Positions 45,468 to 56,993 of a stretch of DNA of 64,000 nucleotides are shown one piece after another; within the stretch, counting starts at the first letter, position 1, and each line of letters opens with the position of its first letter. Source of the DNA: Pyrenula massariospora. Its lineage: Eukaryota; Ascomycota; Eurotiomycetes; Pyrenulales; Pyrenulaceae. Position numbers and translations under genes: made by a program. The stretch covers positions 186,001 through 250,000 of the forward strand of contig JAGFMI010000024.1 of assembly GCA_021030905.1 (NCBI GenBank). The letters run 5' to 3'. The notes under the pieces were generated by a model. The model was not told the DNA's origin, searched no databases, and saw only the letters and a program-made list of their open reading frames with translations.

Positions 45468-48182
45468 TTTCTTGGGCTGTTTGAGTCGACGTGACCTACG
45501 TGATATTCTAGAGGTGGCTGATGAAGGGGACTGTCTCGAAACACCTTGATACAACCAGTATCCTACCCCAGATGCGCGGGATATTTATATTTTGTGAGGA
45601 GAAACATAATTTCTTCAATCATCTAGTCTTGCCTTATCTCAAGGGGGCGAGCCGACTGACCACTGCCTTCCGTGGCGCTCAGCGCCCAGCTGAATCGAAA
45701 TTCAACAGATATCGAGCAGTGGCTGTTCAGAGCTTTCCCAACGCGGTTCTAGTGGCTTGGTCTAGATTTATCCAAAACGCCTGGTGACCTCCATACGCGA
45801 ACTCAGTCACCAGGAAGTTTGGTGCTCTCCTTTAACCACGTGTTCGTGCAGCCTGCCATCATCGGCACGGATTGGTAAGTCAGAAACGAGTGGCGCTTTG
45901 GATAGAGCTGAAGTCTGAGGCCAAGAGCTTAAATTAGCCACGGCCGCATTAGGCATTGACTATACCAGTTTTGGGTACCTTAGATCCTCCTTTCCCGCCA
46001 ACCTGACTTCCACGCTCATATTCGTTCCTCACCACGCCGTGCTTCCCACGCCTCCAAGACGCAGTTGAACGTGATATCTCCGAAGCTAGGGAAGGAAATA
46101 TGCTTCATACGCCCTGCAGGTGCCATGCAGATGATAAGCTCATCCATCGGGCAAGCTTCCATCGGGACACGGGAGGTGTTCTTCCGCCCTGATGCAGCCT
46201 GCTTCTAGCTCTGCGTGAGGCTAGTTCATGCACATCGTCAGGTTCATCTTCCACCACAGCACTAGTCTGATTGTACAGACCGACAGATTAGCAGCGTCGA
46301 CTATCCTCGCCGCGGAGACAGCGCCATAAGTTTAACCTCCTCTGTCCGAGCCTAGAACTAGTCCGCTATTTTCCCACTGATGATAATATGTAATACTTAC
46401 CTGCAGAAATTTGATTGATTCCCATCAGAACTCGCTAAGCCGAGACTGGCTCTCGGCTGTGACATATCTATTGAACGAGCCAGATTGAACGTCGCCTACT
46501 ACTAAATTTAGACGGTTCCCTTTTCTTCAGGCTACGCGACGCACTAGTGAAAGTATAGAGCGGAAGGCGAAGGGATTAATTGAAGAGTAAAAAAGTTGAA
46601 CTCGAGCATAAGTCGAAGGTAAAAGCAAAGGTAAATAGTGTGTAAAGGGTGAGCTTATATCTCTCCTTATAGTGCCAATGTAGCAAATGTAGTACAGTGC
46701 TTTCAGTCTTCTGCAGGTTGTATCTAAAATAATCTACGGCTCAGTCGCATTGCATTGAGTCTTGCCTTTCCCGAACTCGCACGCATGTAAACCAGGCTCC
46801 AAGCCATCCAACTGAAGTTGCCAGAGGTACGTCTACCGGACGGACCCTAACCCCTACTTACCTCATCAGGAAAGACAAATATGTAATACTCTGTTTCATC
46901 TTAGATTTTTGTCATCCGCACCTCATCAGTTCATAATAAGTAAGTGATGTCGATACAGCATGACTTCTATTTCTTATTGCTTCAGCCGCACGAGGAGCGA
47001 AATAGAAATAAGCCGGAACAACTAGAAGGTCTCTCTTATTATGCTTCTCTATAAACCAAAAAAACTAATGACTAAGATTAAACATCTGGTAAGCAGGTCG
47101 CGCCCTTCTGATATGTTAATAATTTAAAACAATTTGAAACTAATCGGAATTACCGGGTTCGCACCGGGGTTGTCGGAAATCCTGATTTGCCTCAAGACCG
47201 GTTATGGCGTCAGCAATGCTCAGGTACATTAATGACAGGCGTACTCCGGAGTGATCACCGCTACACTACGCAACCGAACGAGATAAGACGAGAGCCAAAC
47301 AAAGTGAGACAATCCGTGCAATATTCACGGTAAAACATGACCAAATATAAATATGTATAATATCAAAACATCTATTCCGCGCTTCGACGTCCTTTTGAGT
47401 GTACATATTCCTGGCTGGACAACGACCGGGATATCATGAGCAAGAGTAAAAGCAGGAGCAGAGGGTTCACTTAGTATTTCATATTAGTTGACGGGCAACT
47501 TCTGAATGAAAATAGCCCTTCAAACCCGTGCCACGCGTCCAGCCAGGCAGCCAGGACATTTATGAAGTAGGGCGAGGATATCTACCTAGAATCTGCGCCT
47601 AGCCAAAGACCTTCGCGGGTGATTGTACTGTACATCTATCTTAGGCCTTAAGGGGTTATGATGGGGGCGAGATGGAAGGTTGGAGCGGTCCAAAATGGAG
47701 ACCCTCCATAATCCTTTATGCTAACATCCCCCTTTTAAAGTTGCCGTTCCAAAACCTCTTCTCATATATTGTGTCAACGACGACGGGGATATCAACTTTA
47801 TACCCATGCTGTACCATGACGAGATAGGATAAGTTAGTCGAACACAATTGCACTCACTCATCTCGTTGCGAAACATCCAAGCTAGGTATGTTTGCTTATG
47901 AAGCTTTCGCCGCAGTGACTTGCTATATGGCATTTCATTCACCATCAAATGCGCTCTCAGAGACGGCTGCAATCTTAGTTGGCACGTCTTAGTCTAGTTT
48001 GAGGTTTTCAAATGGCCTTACTGATGGCAGGATTCAGCGACGAGTTGCATCATTTTAGACAAATATGTAAATTTTTTGCCTCAGGTTTGTAAAGCACAAG
48101 TAAATCGACCAATCCGTGATGTCCAAAAGCAGACGACCCGATGACAGACGCCTGAGCCAGTTAGGGCACAAGCAACCATCTA
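45468..48182. other. Long gene-poor region
   Basis: About 2.7 kb with no supported protein gene. It is AT-rich between about 46400 and 47400. The one structured element is a tRNA-like module at 47152-47274, listed separately. A minus-strand frame at 47721-47972 lacks any family resemblance. Confidence 0.4.
47152..47274 (-). repeat. tRNA-like module, possibly a SINE or tRNA relic
   Basis: Read on the minus strand, it starts GGTTGCGTAGTGTAGCGGTG. This has a good A-box and a perfect 4-bp D-stem (AGTG..CACT). About 95 bases on comes a B-box-like GGTGCGAACCC, with one change from GGTTCGAACCC. The acceptor stem has no matching 3' partner and the two boxes are too far apart for a plain tRNA, so it is not a working tRNA gene as drawn. 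An AT-rich stretch follows, as in a SINE tail. No second copy was seen in the window. Confidence 0.35.
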
Positions 48183-49769
48183 TCATCCCAAGGTCGTCAA
48201 CCCAGGAGCATCCACCGTAAAGTTCGCCACGCTCACACTCCCGCCCAACCCCTTCGTCGCATGATTAAAAATCGCATACCGATATCCCATAAAGAAATTC
48301 CACGCGTTGTTCATCGTCAGCGTCCCTAACTGCGTGTACAATTTGCCATCCGTACTGTAATAAAACGTACCCTGCTTCCCCGTGCCGGGGTGAATGTCCG
48401 CGTAGATCCGCAGCCAGATCTGGCCGCCGGAGACGGCCGCCCCGGCGGTTTCGGAGCCCGTGCTCGCGGTGCTCCAGGTGGAGGTCATGGTGAGGCCGGA
48501 GAAGAAGGAGACGCGGTATGTGGAGCCGGAACGCTGGACCCCGATCCAGGCGCTAGTGTCGCGGAGGAGGGCGAGGCCGGCTCGGTCCCCGTCCACCATT
48601 TTGGTGTAGTCTAGGATGATGGTGGCCGATGACGTAGGACCGAGGATACGGTGGGTGAGCGTGTCGCGGGCGGCGTAGAGGTCGTTGGTGACGGTCACGG
48701 TCTGCAGCGTTAGGCCATTGGCGACGGAGAATTTAGTGGTGTCGGGGTTATGATTCCATTCCCATTGAGGACTAAGTGAAGTGCCGGCGAAGGCGTCGGT
48801 TCCCGTATGGGCGGGAAGGGAGTGCTGAGGAAGGGGATAAGCGAGCGTGGTAGGCCAGCCGCCATTAACCGTTGTGAGAGTAGGGAAGCCGTCGGTGCCC
48901 CAGGTTATAGCTGCGAGGACAGGAACGCGGCCGCCAGGATAGGAGTCTACAAAGGCCATGTAGTACCAAGATCCGGATTGGGTCTGTACGAGGCCACCCT
49001 GGTGAGGAACGCCACCGCCAGAAATAGGGGTGGGAAGATCCAAAAGGAGCTGTTTCATAGTATATGGGCCGAAAGGACCAGATGTAGAGCGAAGGACGTA
49101 TTGACCATTAGCAGGCCGGGTGGCGAAGATATAGTGTGCACCATTTATTTTATACATTCGGGAGCCTTCGAGGGTGCCGACAGAGGACGGCGTGTTGAAG
49201 ACGACTTGGGTTTTGATCTGACTGAGGCCATCTGTAGAGAGCTGGGCCACGCTAAGCTGGGTGTTGCCGTAGGCGACATACATAGTGTCGTCGTCGTCGA
49301 TAAGGAGGCCGGCATCATAGTAGCAGGTCGCAACTGAAGAGCGTTTAGTCCAGGGCCCGGTGATGGTGGTTGCGGTGTAGACGTATGTTGTCCCATACTC
49401 GATACAGCCTATCCAGTAGAATTGACTGTTACTATTGCGATATCGCATGGTGGACGCGTAGATGCCTTTGACATAGGCATTTTGTCCGTTAGTCAAGTCG
49501 TATTTGCTGGCCCAGTCAAGTTTAGGTACCGCATGACCTATGTATTCCCAATTCACGAGATCGTAAGATCTCAGAATAGGCGCACCTGGCGAATAATGCA
49601 TCGTCGACGCAGTGTAATAGAAGACATCGTTGACGCGAAAAATATCTAAGTCTGCAAGATCCTCCCAGAGTACCGGGTTGGTGAACTGCTGCCCAAATAT
49701 GGGCAGTGCGAGGAAAAGAAAGGAACAAACTTTGCAAAGGATAGTTCTCATGACGGATTGATGCTTCAT
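48183..49769 (-). CDS. Secreted GH43 glycosidase
   Basis: Single exon, 528 residues. A signal peptide is clear (from Met-7, MRTILCKVCSFLFLALPIFG). The five-bladed propeller of family 43 is recognisable: FTNPVLWEDLADLDIFRV (the first conserved Asp, the general base), CYYDAGLLIDDDDTMYVAYG (the second Asp) and VGTLEGSRMYKINGAHYIF (the acid Glu). The C-terminal third (from about 340; FAGTSLSPQWEWNHNPD, DRAGLALLRDTSAWIGV) is the concanavalin-like domain found in beta-xylosidase-type GH43 members. The layout suggests subfamily 36 or close to it. It should release arabinose, xylose or galactose from plant side chains; which one cannot be told. Confidence 0.87.
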   Translation of the reverse strand: MKHQSVMRTILCKVCSFLFLALPIFGQQFTNPVLWEDLADLDIFRVNDVFYYTASTMHYSPGAPILRSYDLVNWEYIGHAVPKLDWASKYDLTNGQNAYVKGIYASTMRYRNSNSQFYWIGCIEYGTTYVYTATTITGPWTKRSSVATCYYDAGLLIDDDDTMYVAYGNTQLSVAQLSTDGLSQIKTQVVFNTPSSVGTLEGSRMYKINGAHYIFATRPANGQYVLRSTSGPFGPYTMKQLLLDLPTPISGGGVPHQGGLVQTQSGSWYYMAFVDSYPGGRVPVLAAITWGTDGFPTLTTVNGGWPTTLAYPLPQHSLPAHTGTDAFAGTSLSPQWEWNHNPDTTKFSVANGLTLQTVTVTNDLYAARDTLTHRILGPTSSATIILDYTKMVDGDRAGLALLRDTSAWIGVQRSGSTYRVSFFSGLTMTSTWSTASTGSETAGAAVSGGQIWLRIYADIHPGTGKQGTFYYSTDGKLYTQLGTLTMNNAWNFFMGYRYAIFNHATKGLGGSVSVANFTVDAPGLTTLG

Positions 49770-50817
49770 AACAACATCCTAAGGAAATGCACGTCAAGTA
49801 GAAGGGTGCAACAAGGTGGACATACGAAGTCGCATACCTACTTACACTCACATTCGAGCTCATCTCGATTTGGAAAATCCTAGCCTGTGATGATCGGCGG
49901 TGGGATATCTGGCCTCCGTGTCGAATCGAGAATTCTTTGCGCGCTATTTCTTCCGGGAGGTAAGGGTTGCCTAGATAATAAGATCAATGAATGATAGAGG
50001 GCATGGCTTCAACGTTAGTTGGATGGAAGAACTTTGCAAATATAGCAAGGTTCTTGGGGCCCGCTGACATATTTACCCGGTTAGCATCCGAGGTTCCAAT
50101 GCTCTGTATGGAAAAGGCGGGGACGAATAAGACCTCTATATATTGGAGCACCCTAATCCTTGGGTCTGTCTGCGAGGTTACGCGCTTCAAAATCGGCGTT
50201 TCCAGAGAGCGACACCGTCTCACCTACCGATATACAGCCCAGCTACCCAGTATAAGATGAACTACCTCGACTTGTTGAGATCAAATGGTCTGAAGATTCA
50301 AGATGTTATCGGACATTCAGATCTCGAGACACCTTTCCCGTGCTAGCTCAGAAAGATGGGCTAGCAAAATAACTTAAAAGAACGCGTAAACAATTGACTA
50401 TGTTTCTTCTTTCCTCCAGTAATTAAGCGGTAATAGTTGAATCGTCTTGTCTTGCCTTTATTTAGATTGTGGAGATCCCCATTTAGAGCAGCCATTTTCT
50501 CACTTGCGTTCTAGTATGCTCAATGTAAATGAAGAAACGATCCGCTCATGTCAGAGGTAAGAGATTAAGTAAAGGCTGCCCCAAGTTCAAATGTGGCCAA
50601 TGTCTCGCTTAGGCCTAGTGGCGATCAGCCTTGGCAAATCGAAGCAAGTCCAGGGAAGCCTCGGAGCTTCTAGGCTTAACCGCAGCTACGGCGACTTCGC
50701 AATTTTATAGCTTGAATTAATTAATCTCCTCCCCTTGCCGCTCTTCAAGACGTACTCACGACTAGCTCAACATCACTAGCATCTCGAACTCATCACTGAA
50801 ATCATTCCACCGCCACC
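49770..50817. other. Intergenic region between divergent genes
   Basis: It should hold the promoters of the GH43 gene and rpn10. The base context before the rpn10 start (CCGCCACCATGG) is an excellent translation-start match. No other feature was recognised. Confidence 0.45.
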
Positions 50818-51882
50818 ATGGTTTTAGAAGCTACTATGATCGTGTTTGTCTCATGCCTTTCTGACAAAGCTTCGGTGAAACTAACGACGCATAGTGTTGA
50901 TAACAGCGAGAGCAGTCGGAATGGCGACTACTTGTAAGTCCTTCCTACATTAAGCAACTACAATACTGATCGACGCCTTGCTAGACCCTCGAGATTCGGC
51001 GCTCAGTCCGAAGCCGTGAGTCTTATCTTCGGCGCGAAAACTCAAGCAAATCCAGAATCCTCAGTCGGCTTAATGAGTATGGGAGGAAAGGGACCAGAAG
51101 TCCTCGTCACCCTCACAACGGACATTGGGAAGATACTAGACGGGTTACATCGGACGAAGATAATAGGGAATTCGCATCTTTCGACAGCCATTCAAGTCGC
51201 CGCAGTATGTTGAGCTCTACGCACAAAGGATAAGATGCTGATGTTATGGAAGCTCGCTCTTAAGCACAGACAGAACAAGTCCCAGCGCCAGCGAATAATA
51301 GTCTTTACATGTTCACCTATCGAAGAGGACGAGAAATCCCTCGTAAAGCTCGCCAAGAAGATGAAGAAAGTCAACGTATCAATCGATTTCATTGCCTTCG
51401 GTGACCTCGAATCCTCGACCACGCAGAAATTAGAAGCCTTCAACGAGAATGTAAAGGGCGGTGACGGGTCACATCTCGCAGTGATACCGCCGGGCCCACA
51501 TCTTCTCAGCGACAACCTTGTCGCAACGCCCATACTCGGCGGAGACCCAGATAGCATGCCAGCCGGCCCATCAAGTGGCGGTGGCGGAGGCGGTGAACAG
51601 CAAAACGGTTTTGAATTCGGCATCGATCCGTCGTTAGACCCGGAACTGGCAATGGCGCTGAGGATGAGCATGGAGGAGGAGCAGAACCGGGTGGCGAGAC
51701 AGCGGGAGCAGGAGGAGAAGGAGGAGAAGGAGAAACTGGAGAGTGTACCTGAGGAGGGGCAGCCGTTACTCGATAAGGATGGACAGCCAAGCGGGAGCAC
51801 CGAGCAGAAGGACGAGGAGAAGCCAGGGGAAAGTTCGGATACGAAGAAAGAGGATGGTGGAGATAAAATGGATACATCATGA
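50818..51882 (+). CDS. rpn10: 26S proteasome ubiquitin receptor Rpn10
   Basis: Four-exon model: 50818-50843, 50895-50933, 50985-51204, 51253-51882, giving 304 residues. Introns are 48-51 nt, with GTTTGT, GTAAGT and GTATGT donors and an ACTAAC branch site in the first. The N-terminal VWA domain (MVLEATMIVVDNSESSRNGDY, SVGLMSMGGKGPEVLVTLT, IIVFTCSPIEEDEK) docks on the proteasome. After a Gly-rich linker comes a ubiquitin-interacting motif, DPELAMALRMSMEEE (about 220-235), which binds polyubiquitin. The acidic tail ends in DKMDTS. The protein sits at the base-lid contact of the 19S particle. It is convergent with trs23, about 210 bases apart. Confidence 0.95.
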
Positions 51883-52091
51883 TGATTTTCCGGAGTTGGC
51901 TGGCATGGGTCGCAATAGCACCCCTGTTCCGGGTCAAGCGCAGCATCCACGGCGTCAGCATTTTATTTCATGCCATAGCTAGAGATTTGTTGGCAGCAAC
52001 GGTAGAAAGCTCAGCATCCTTGCAGCGCAGCCCGTTTCAACATAATCCATTCCTCACAATAATCCTTATTTGTATCCATCTATCTATCTAC

Positions 52092-52921
52092 TTACCTACT
52101 CTTCAGCCAACTCGTCAACGCCCGATCCCACGCCTCCACCCGGATCGGCATCTCCAGCTGGTAGAACGGGTTCTTCATCACGTAGTCGGCGTACCGCTCG
52201 TACACGCCCCGGACGATGTTGTCCACGTTCGGCGTCAGGTTGTCCGTGAACAGCAGAAACTTAGTGCCGGTGAGGGTCTGGAAGCAGGTCAGGCGGAATG
52301 AGGTCGATTCGAGGCTCTCGATGCCGGTGAGCGGGAGGGAGGGGTTGGGGAGGGAAGGGTGCGGAGAGTTGGAGTTGGGGTTGGGGACGCGGGGGGTGAG
52401 GGAGCGGGTTATTGCGTGGACGCTGGGTGGGTATATATTAGGATTGTGAGGTTGAGGGGGGTTGGAAGGGGAGAGGGGCGTACCCGTGGAATGTACCGGC
52501 GAGGACGAGGTAGTCGTTTGTGGAGATCTTTTGGAGGCCTTCGTTGAATTCGCGTTGGTAGACGAGGCCGCCGGCTTTGTTGATGACAATTAGAGCGTAG
52601 ACTACCCTGGAGTAAGGCGTTAGTGGATATTTTTGAGTTGTGAAGAGCTTAGTGTGTATAGTACATCTTTTTTATAGAGAAGGGGCCAATTGTTCTTTGA
52701 GAGATCAGCCTGGCGGCCGACACAATGAATGCGAACTTAAGTGACCCATCTAATGAGGAGTCTTAGTTCATGTCGCCATGTCTAGTTTTCTAGAGCGCCA
52801 GGGCTCGTGAGCCCAACAGTAGTAGAAGTAGTGCAGCTTACACCTACCAGTAGCCCGCAAGGTCTCCGAAAGCCTTGGCATTTTCCTCCGCAGCCTTCTC
52901 CGCCGTCTTACTGTCCATCAT
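52092..52921 (-). CDS. trs23: TRAPP complex subunit Trs23
   Basis: Three-exon model on the minus strand: 52921-52848, 52606-52484, 52422-52092, giving 175 residues. The core is certain: VYALIVINKAGGLVYQREF, HAITRSLTP, GIESLESTSFRLTCFQTLTG and YADYVMKNPFYQLEMPIR are hallmarks of the longin-fold subunit. Trs23 helps TRAPP activate the Rab Ypt1 in ER-Golgi transport. The first exon (MMDSKTAEKAAEENAKAFGDLAGY) and its 241-nt intron are inferred: they give a matching GTAGGT donor and phase, but Trs23 normally starts right at the VYALIVI strand, so the leader is odd. The start lies 136 bases from the divergent rpb4 start. Confidence 0.86.
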
Positions 52922-53057
52922 AATAATTTCCGTACATTCCCCCTCTACTCCCCTCTTTTCCCCAAAGCCTGTTAAGGGCTCCTAACCTCGATCCTTAAAT
53001 CTCTTCAAACACCTCAATCCTTAGCCTCCGAAGCGGCTCTTCTCCAACAGCATCGCG
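52922..53057. promoter_or_regulatory. Divergent promoter of trs23 and rpb4
   Basis: Only 136 bases separate the two start codons if the first trs23 exon is right. The interval is rich in C/T tracts (CCCCCTCTACTCCCCTCTTTTCCCC), typical of fungal core promoters, with no obvious TATA box. Confidence 0.5.
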
Positions 53058-53560
53058 ATGCCCGTCCCCCGCAACCCCCGCGCCGCCGACACCGAAGCTG
53101 CTTCAACCCTCAAACTCGGTGACTTCCAAGACACGGCCACGCTCTCCCTCAGCGAAGCACGCATGATTATCGACCGCGTGGTTGAAACACGGACACAGCA
53201 GGGTACCACGACCGGGGTCCGCTTCCAGGAAACAGAGACACTCGCCAAAACCAGGGATTATCTAGAGGCGTACGCGAAGTTCAAGCAGAGCGACAACGTG
53301 CTGGCCGCGGAAAGGTTGATCGGAAATTATGGGAGCGGGCTGGCTTTTTTTGAGAAGAGTCAGATTGGTATGATCACCCCTGGGCGGAATGATAGGGGTC
53401 GGTCGGATGCTGATATGATTATGTTTCAGGAAGTTTATGTCCGTATTCGGCAGAGGAGGCGAAGACGCTGATTCCGAGCTTGCAGAATAAGATTTCGGAC
53501 TCGGAATTGCAAGCGCTGTTGGATGAGTTGCGGATGCTGAGGGAGAATGAAGAGCTGTGA
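53058..53560 (+). CDS. rpb4: RNA polymerase II subunit Rpb4
   Basis: Two-exon model: 53058-53367 and 53430-53560, giving 146 residues. The 62-nt intron has a GTATGA donor and a TTTCAG acceptor. Family marks are strong: LSLSEARMIIDRVVETRT, FQETETLAKTRDYLEAYAKF, NVLAAERLIGNYG, then FEKSQIGSLCPYSAEEAKTL across the splice and LIPSLQNKISDSELQALLDEL. This is the HRDC-like domain by which Rpb4 pairs with Rpb7 to form the Pol II stalk. The complex acts in initiation and mRNA fate. It shares a short upstream region with trs23. Confidence 0.94.
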
Positions 53561-53962
53561 GAACCCTGCGGTGATATTGGAAGGCGCTCTCCTTGGGTGC
53601 TGCACAACCCTGTATCTGATGTGGGTCCATGGTCTTTTGGTGTGTGGAAAAGGCAAAATCGGGCGATATGGATCTCCGGGCATAGCGAGGCGTTATAGGC
53701 TGTGGGAAAGGACAAATAGCACTGCTCCCCTAGAGAGCTTAGGGAGTCCTCCCGTGCTAGCGGCCAGCTAAGATCATATCAAGTGTTGTTTTTGGTCTGT
53801 TAATCGGCTTTCTGTGGCTTGTGTCTAAGATTGTGCCTGATGTGCGGCGTCAAGCATACTATACGCCACAAGAGCTAGCTGTTAGACAAGTTCTTGCTTT
53901 CTCGACGGTCGTAAAAGCTTCCTTGAAGGTTTCTATATCGCAAGAGAGAAGTACCCAATGAT
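53561..53962. other. Intergenic region between convergent genes
   Basis: About 400 bases holding the 3' flanks of rpb4 and the GH53 gene. No feature was recognised. Confidence 0.45.
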
Positions 53963-55095
53963 CTATATGTACATGTCAACCGAAGACAAAGCCGTCGCAA
54001 CGGCGTTTGACCCTTGCCATTGGACGCTAAACAACAAGCCCGCATTAGAACAACTACTCCCCAGCTTAGCGTTGTTAATAAAAGCTGGCTCCCAGTAGAA
54101 CATTCCCAGACCGTATCCACCAGGCACTCCGTCTAAAATCTGTTGAATCCCATCCACCCACTCCGTCTGCCCAGCCGCACTGACAGGAATATCCGTATCA
54201 CTTAGCGTCACACCAGGGCATGATGTCGGCCAGTCCGTCTCTGCTACGACAACTGGCTTGTTGTAAGTATTGGCCAAAACGTTCAACGAACCTTGTAAGT
54301 TGTCGAGTGTAGCTTTATTGTCATAGAATGGATAAAATGAAACCCCCATAACATCAAAATCGACGGTAGTAACGGTACCAGTAGCCAAGAGCGACTTGTA
54401 CCACCACGTCTGCATCTCCTGGTCCCAGCCATTGTTCAGGTGGATCATGACCATTGGTTGCGATGCGCCAGCAGCAACTGCATCAGCAACTCCACCTCGA
54501 GCAGCAGCGAAGAGGGTAGCAAAACCAGAGAAGTTGTTGTTCTTGATCTGTCCTAAGGGCCATAACATCCCTGCCGAGACCTCGTTGCCCAGGGAGACTA
54601 CAGATAGCGCGACGCCTGCGCTGTAGAAGGACTGGAGAGTAGACGAGACGTATTTTCGAAGAGTCGTGCTCAGATCATCGATATCAGACGGCCATCCTGA
54701 GGGAGCGGTCTGATGAATAGGGTCGGTCCACGTATCTGAGAAGTGAAAGTCAAGGTAGATCGAGTAATTCTGCTGTGAGAAGCGCGACGCCATCTCGAGG
54801 GTATATGACAGGTCATACGAGCCATCGGGAGGGTTGACCCAGGTTCTGAATTTCCGGATTAGACAATATGGGCCGTAAAAGGTCGTCAAGATGCGTACCG
54901 AAGCCTGACGGCATTCATGCCTCCCGCACCCAGGATCGATTCAGCTGTAGATGCCTGGCCCGTAGGAGTTTCAAAAATCGCGCCCTGCGTGTCTTCCATA
55001 AGCTTCAGAGAAGAGAGGTCATGACCTTTGTAAGTGATGGCAGCAACTGCCAAAGTTGCTAGCACCGACCATGCTTGACAAAATGATAGGCGCAT
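53963..55095 (-). CDS. Secreted GH53 endo-beta-1,4-galactanase
   Basis: Two-exon model on the minus strand: 55095-54899 and 54845-53963, giving 359 residues. The start is the first ATG, which opens a signal peptide (MRLSFCQAWSVLATLAVAAI). The 53-nt intron (GTACGC..CAG) joins NAVRLR to TWVNPPDGSYDL, the usual GH53 order. The catalytic residues stand out: SLGNEVSAGMLWP gives the acid/base Glu, and VVVAETDWP gives the nucleophile Glu. YLDFHFSDTWTDP and MFYWEPAFI are further family marks. The enzyme cuts the beta-1,4-galactan side chains of rhamnogalacturonan I outside the cell, which complements the PL9 and GH43 enzymes of this window. Confidence 0.92.
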
Positions 55096-56993
55096 TTCGC
55101 TCAACGGAAAAGAAGAACTGGACTGAAACAAAAATCAAAACGAAGAGAACAAAACGATGAACAAATAGAAACAATAGAGCTTGAGCGACGGGGGAGGAGA
55201 TTGTTGTTTCACATCATTTAGAGATCGCCGTAACGCGTTCTAGGCCTTGTCGAGAATAAATTGAGCAATTTCGTTCCTTGCGGAAACTATACTAAAATCC
55301 ATCAACAATCGGCAACCAACTTTTTCCAGAGGGCCGAAAACTACTAATTAGAGATAGTATTATCATCGAAGATACTCTCGAGGTCACTGCAGGCGCTCGG
55401 ACTTCTCGCGGTGCACTTCATGGAAAATTTTGTTCCCTTGACTAGAAATTAAGACAAGAGGCGTTGAAGAGAAATTTGTTTCGATTGTGACGTGAAGCTT
55501 GTTTTGGTAGCTGAAGAGTTGGCTCAACCTAATAATGCCACCAGATAATATGGAATTGGCTTAATTGACGTCAATCCACTGTTACTGTGCTCGTCCTCCT
55601 CATATTATACTTATCCAGTATTCGGTGGAGGAAGTCTTCGATGCAAACGGTATGTCATTCCTCCAAGGTTTCGTAAGGTTTGAACTTGAAAGGGTGAATG
55701 CACCTCGCAATATAGTGGATTTACATGAACTACCTGACATTCGAGAATGCCGCAAAGGAACATGCAACCATACTCTATGTAGAGATCCATAATACGATCA
55801 ACATGGTCAATGGTCCTGTCAGCGGATGCGGCAGCGGTACCGCTGAGTTATATTTCTACTGCAGGAATTCGCGGGTACAGATTTTAGCTGAATCGGGCTT
55901 TGTAGGATCCTTCAGACCGTAATAAGACCAAGGAGGGAGGTTTTCGACAAACTGCGGTGGATTTGGGCATGGGGACAGAACTTATCTTCACAGCGGCGGG
56001 ATACCGGTGGGCTGTGCGGTGGAATGGTCGGCTAACGTCCGGCCTGAGCCGGGCAACCTCCCGTCAAGTTGAGTTCTGCGCACCGGGTTACTCTGCCGGT
56101 AAATATCAACTCGGAACGACGAAACAGCCGTGCACAACCTGGAAAGAAGAATGCAAGAGCCTCTAGCGCCAGTCAAAGATCCATTCGACCCTTTTTGGAC
56201 CGTTGCCACCTTTGCCCACGTCGCAGATTCATTGCCCGTCCGATGAAAGCCCGTGTCTTTGCAAGACCTGGCTCGGCCCGTTGCAGTCGCGCTATAGGCT
56301 TTCTCCCCTTTCATCTTCACCTAGCCTACAAAAGGTGGCTTGCTTTAAAGCAGGCGCAGCTCTAATTGGGTAGTCTGTGACAGAGGTCTCAGACTATGGT
56401 GGCTCATTCTCGCTTGTTCGATGCGTTGCAGTAACATAGGCGGCCGACCTCTCCAGAATCGAGCTGGGAATGTTTTGAACACGTTCCCTTCTGGCTTTCT
56501 AGACCCTTCGTCTTCCGAGTGGTCGCTACACAATTCGAAGCGATTGATGCCTTCTCCGGAATAGAAATACCGCGACATTAGCTTAGAAAGATGAGACTGT
56601 GGCAGTGTAGCAGATGGAGGACCTATCTCCTCAGCATGTCGAAATCAGCCTCCTTCGGCTCCCACCCTTTGAGGACGATCTGCAAGACATAGGGTTCCGA
56701 ACTATTCCGACCTATTAATGCCTATCACGATCCTCGCGGAGTAGAAGGACCTCAGCGCGAAAGTACTCGGTATATCTAGCAAATGGAGAAGCTATGGAAA
56801 GGAGTTTTGGGATCGAGACTAATATTTCCGAAGTCTCGCGACCGCTTAGAAAATTTGGCGTTTGAGAAGATGTTTTGTGTTAGAGCATTCTTGCCCTGAA
56901 GAAGCCAAAACTAGGGTGAGATCATGTCAACTCCTCTGTTCCCGACAAGGTCTACCAACGAAGGTTCGGGGGAAGCAAGAACAAACTCAAGAA
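55096..56993. other. Intergenic region between divergent genes
   Basis: It should hold the GH53 promoter and that of the NACHT-ankyrin gene. Short frames at 55565-55922 (+) and 56345-56578 (-) are not supported by any family. Two loosely similar blocks of about 100 bases at 56440-56580 and 56640-56780 may be an old duplication, but the match is weak by eye. Confidence 0.35.

Noticed and set aside
47152-47274. A working tRNA gene
   Set aside because: No acceptor stem, wrong box spacing and a changed T-loop residue; it is kept only as a tRNA-like relic.
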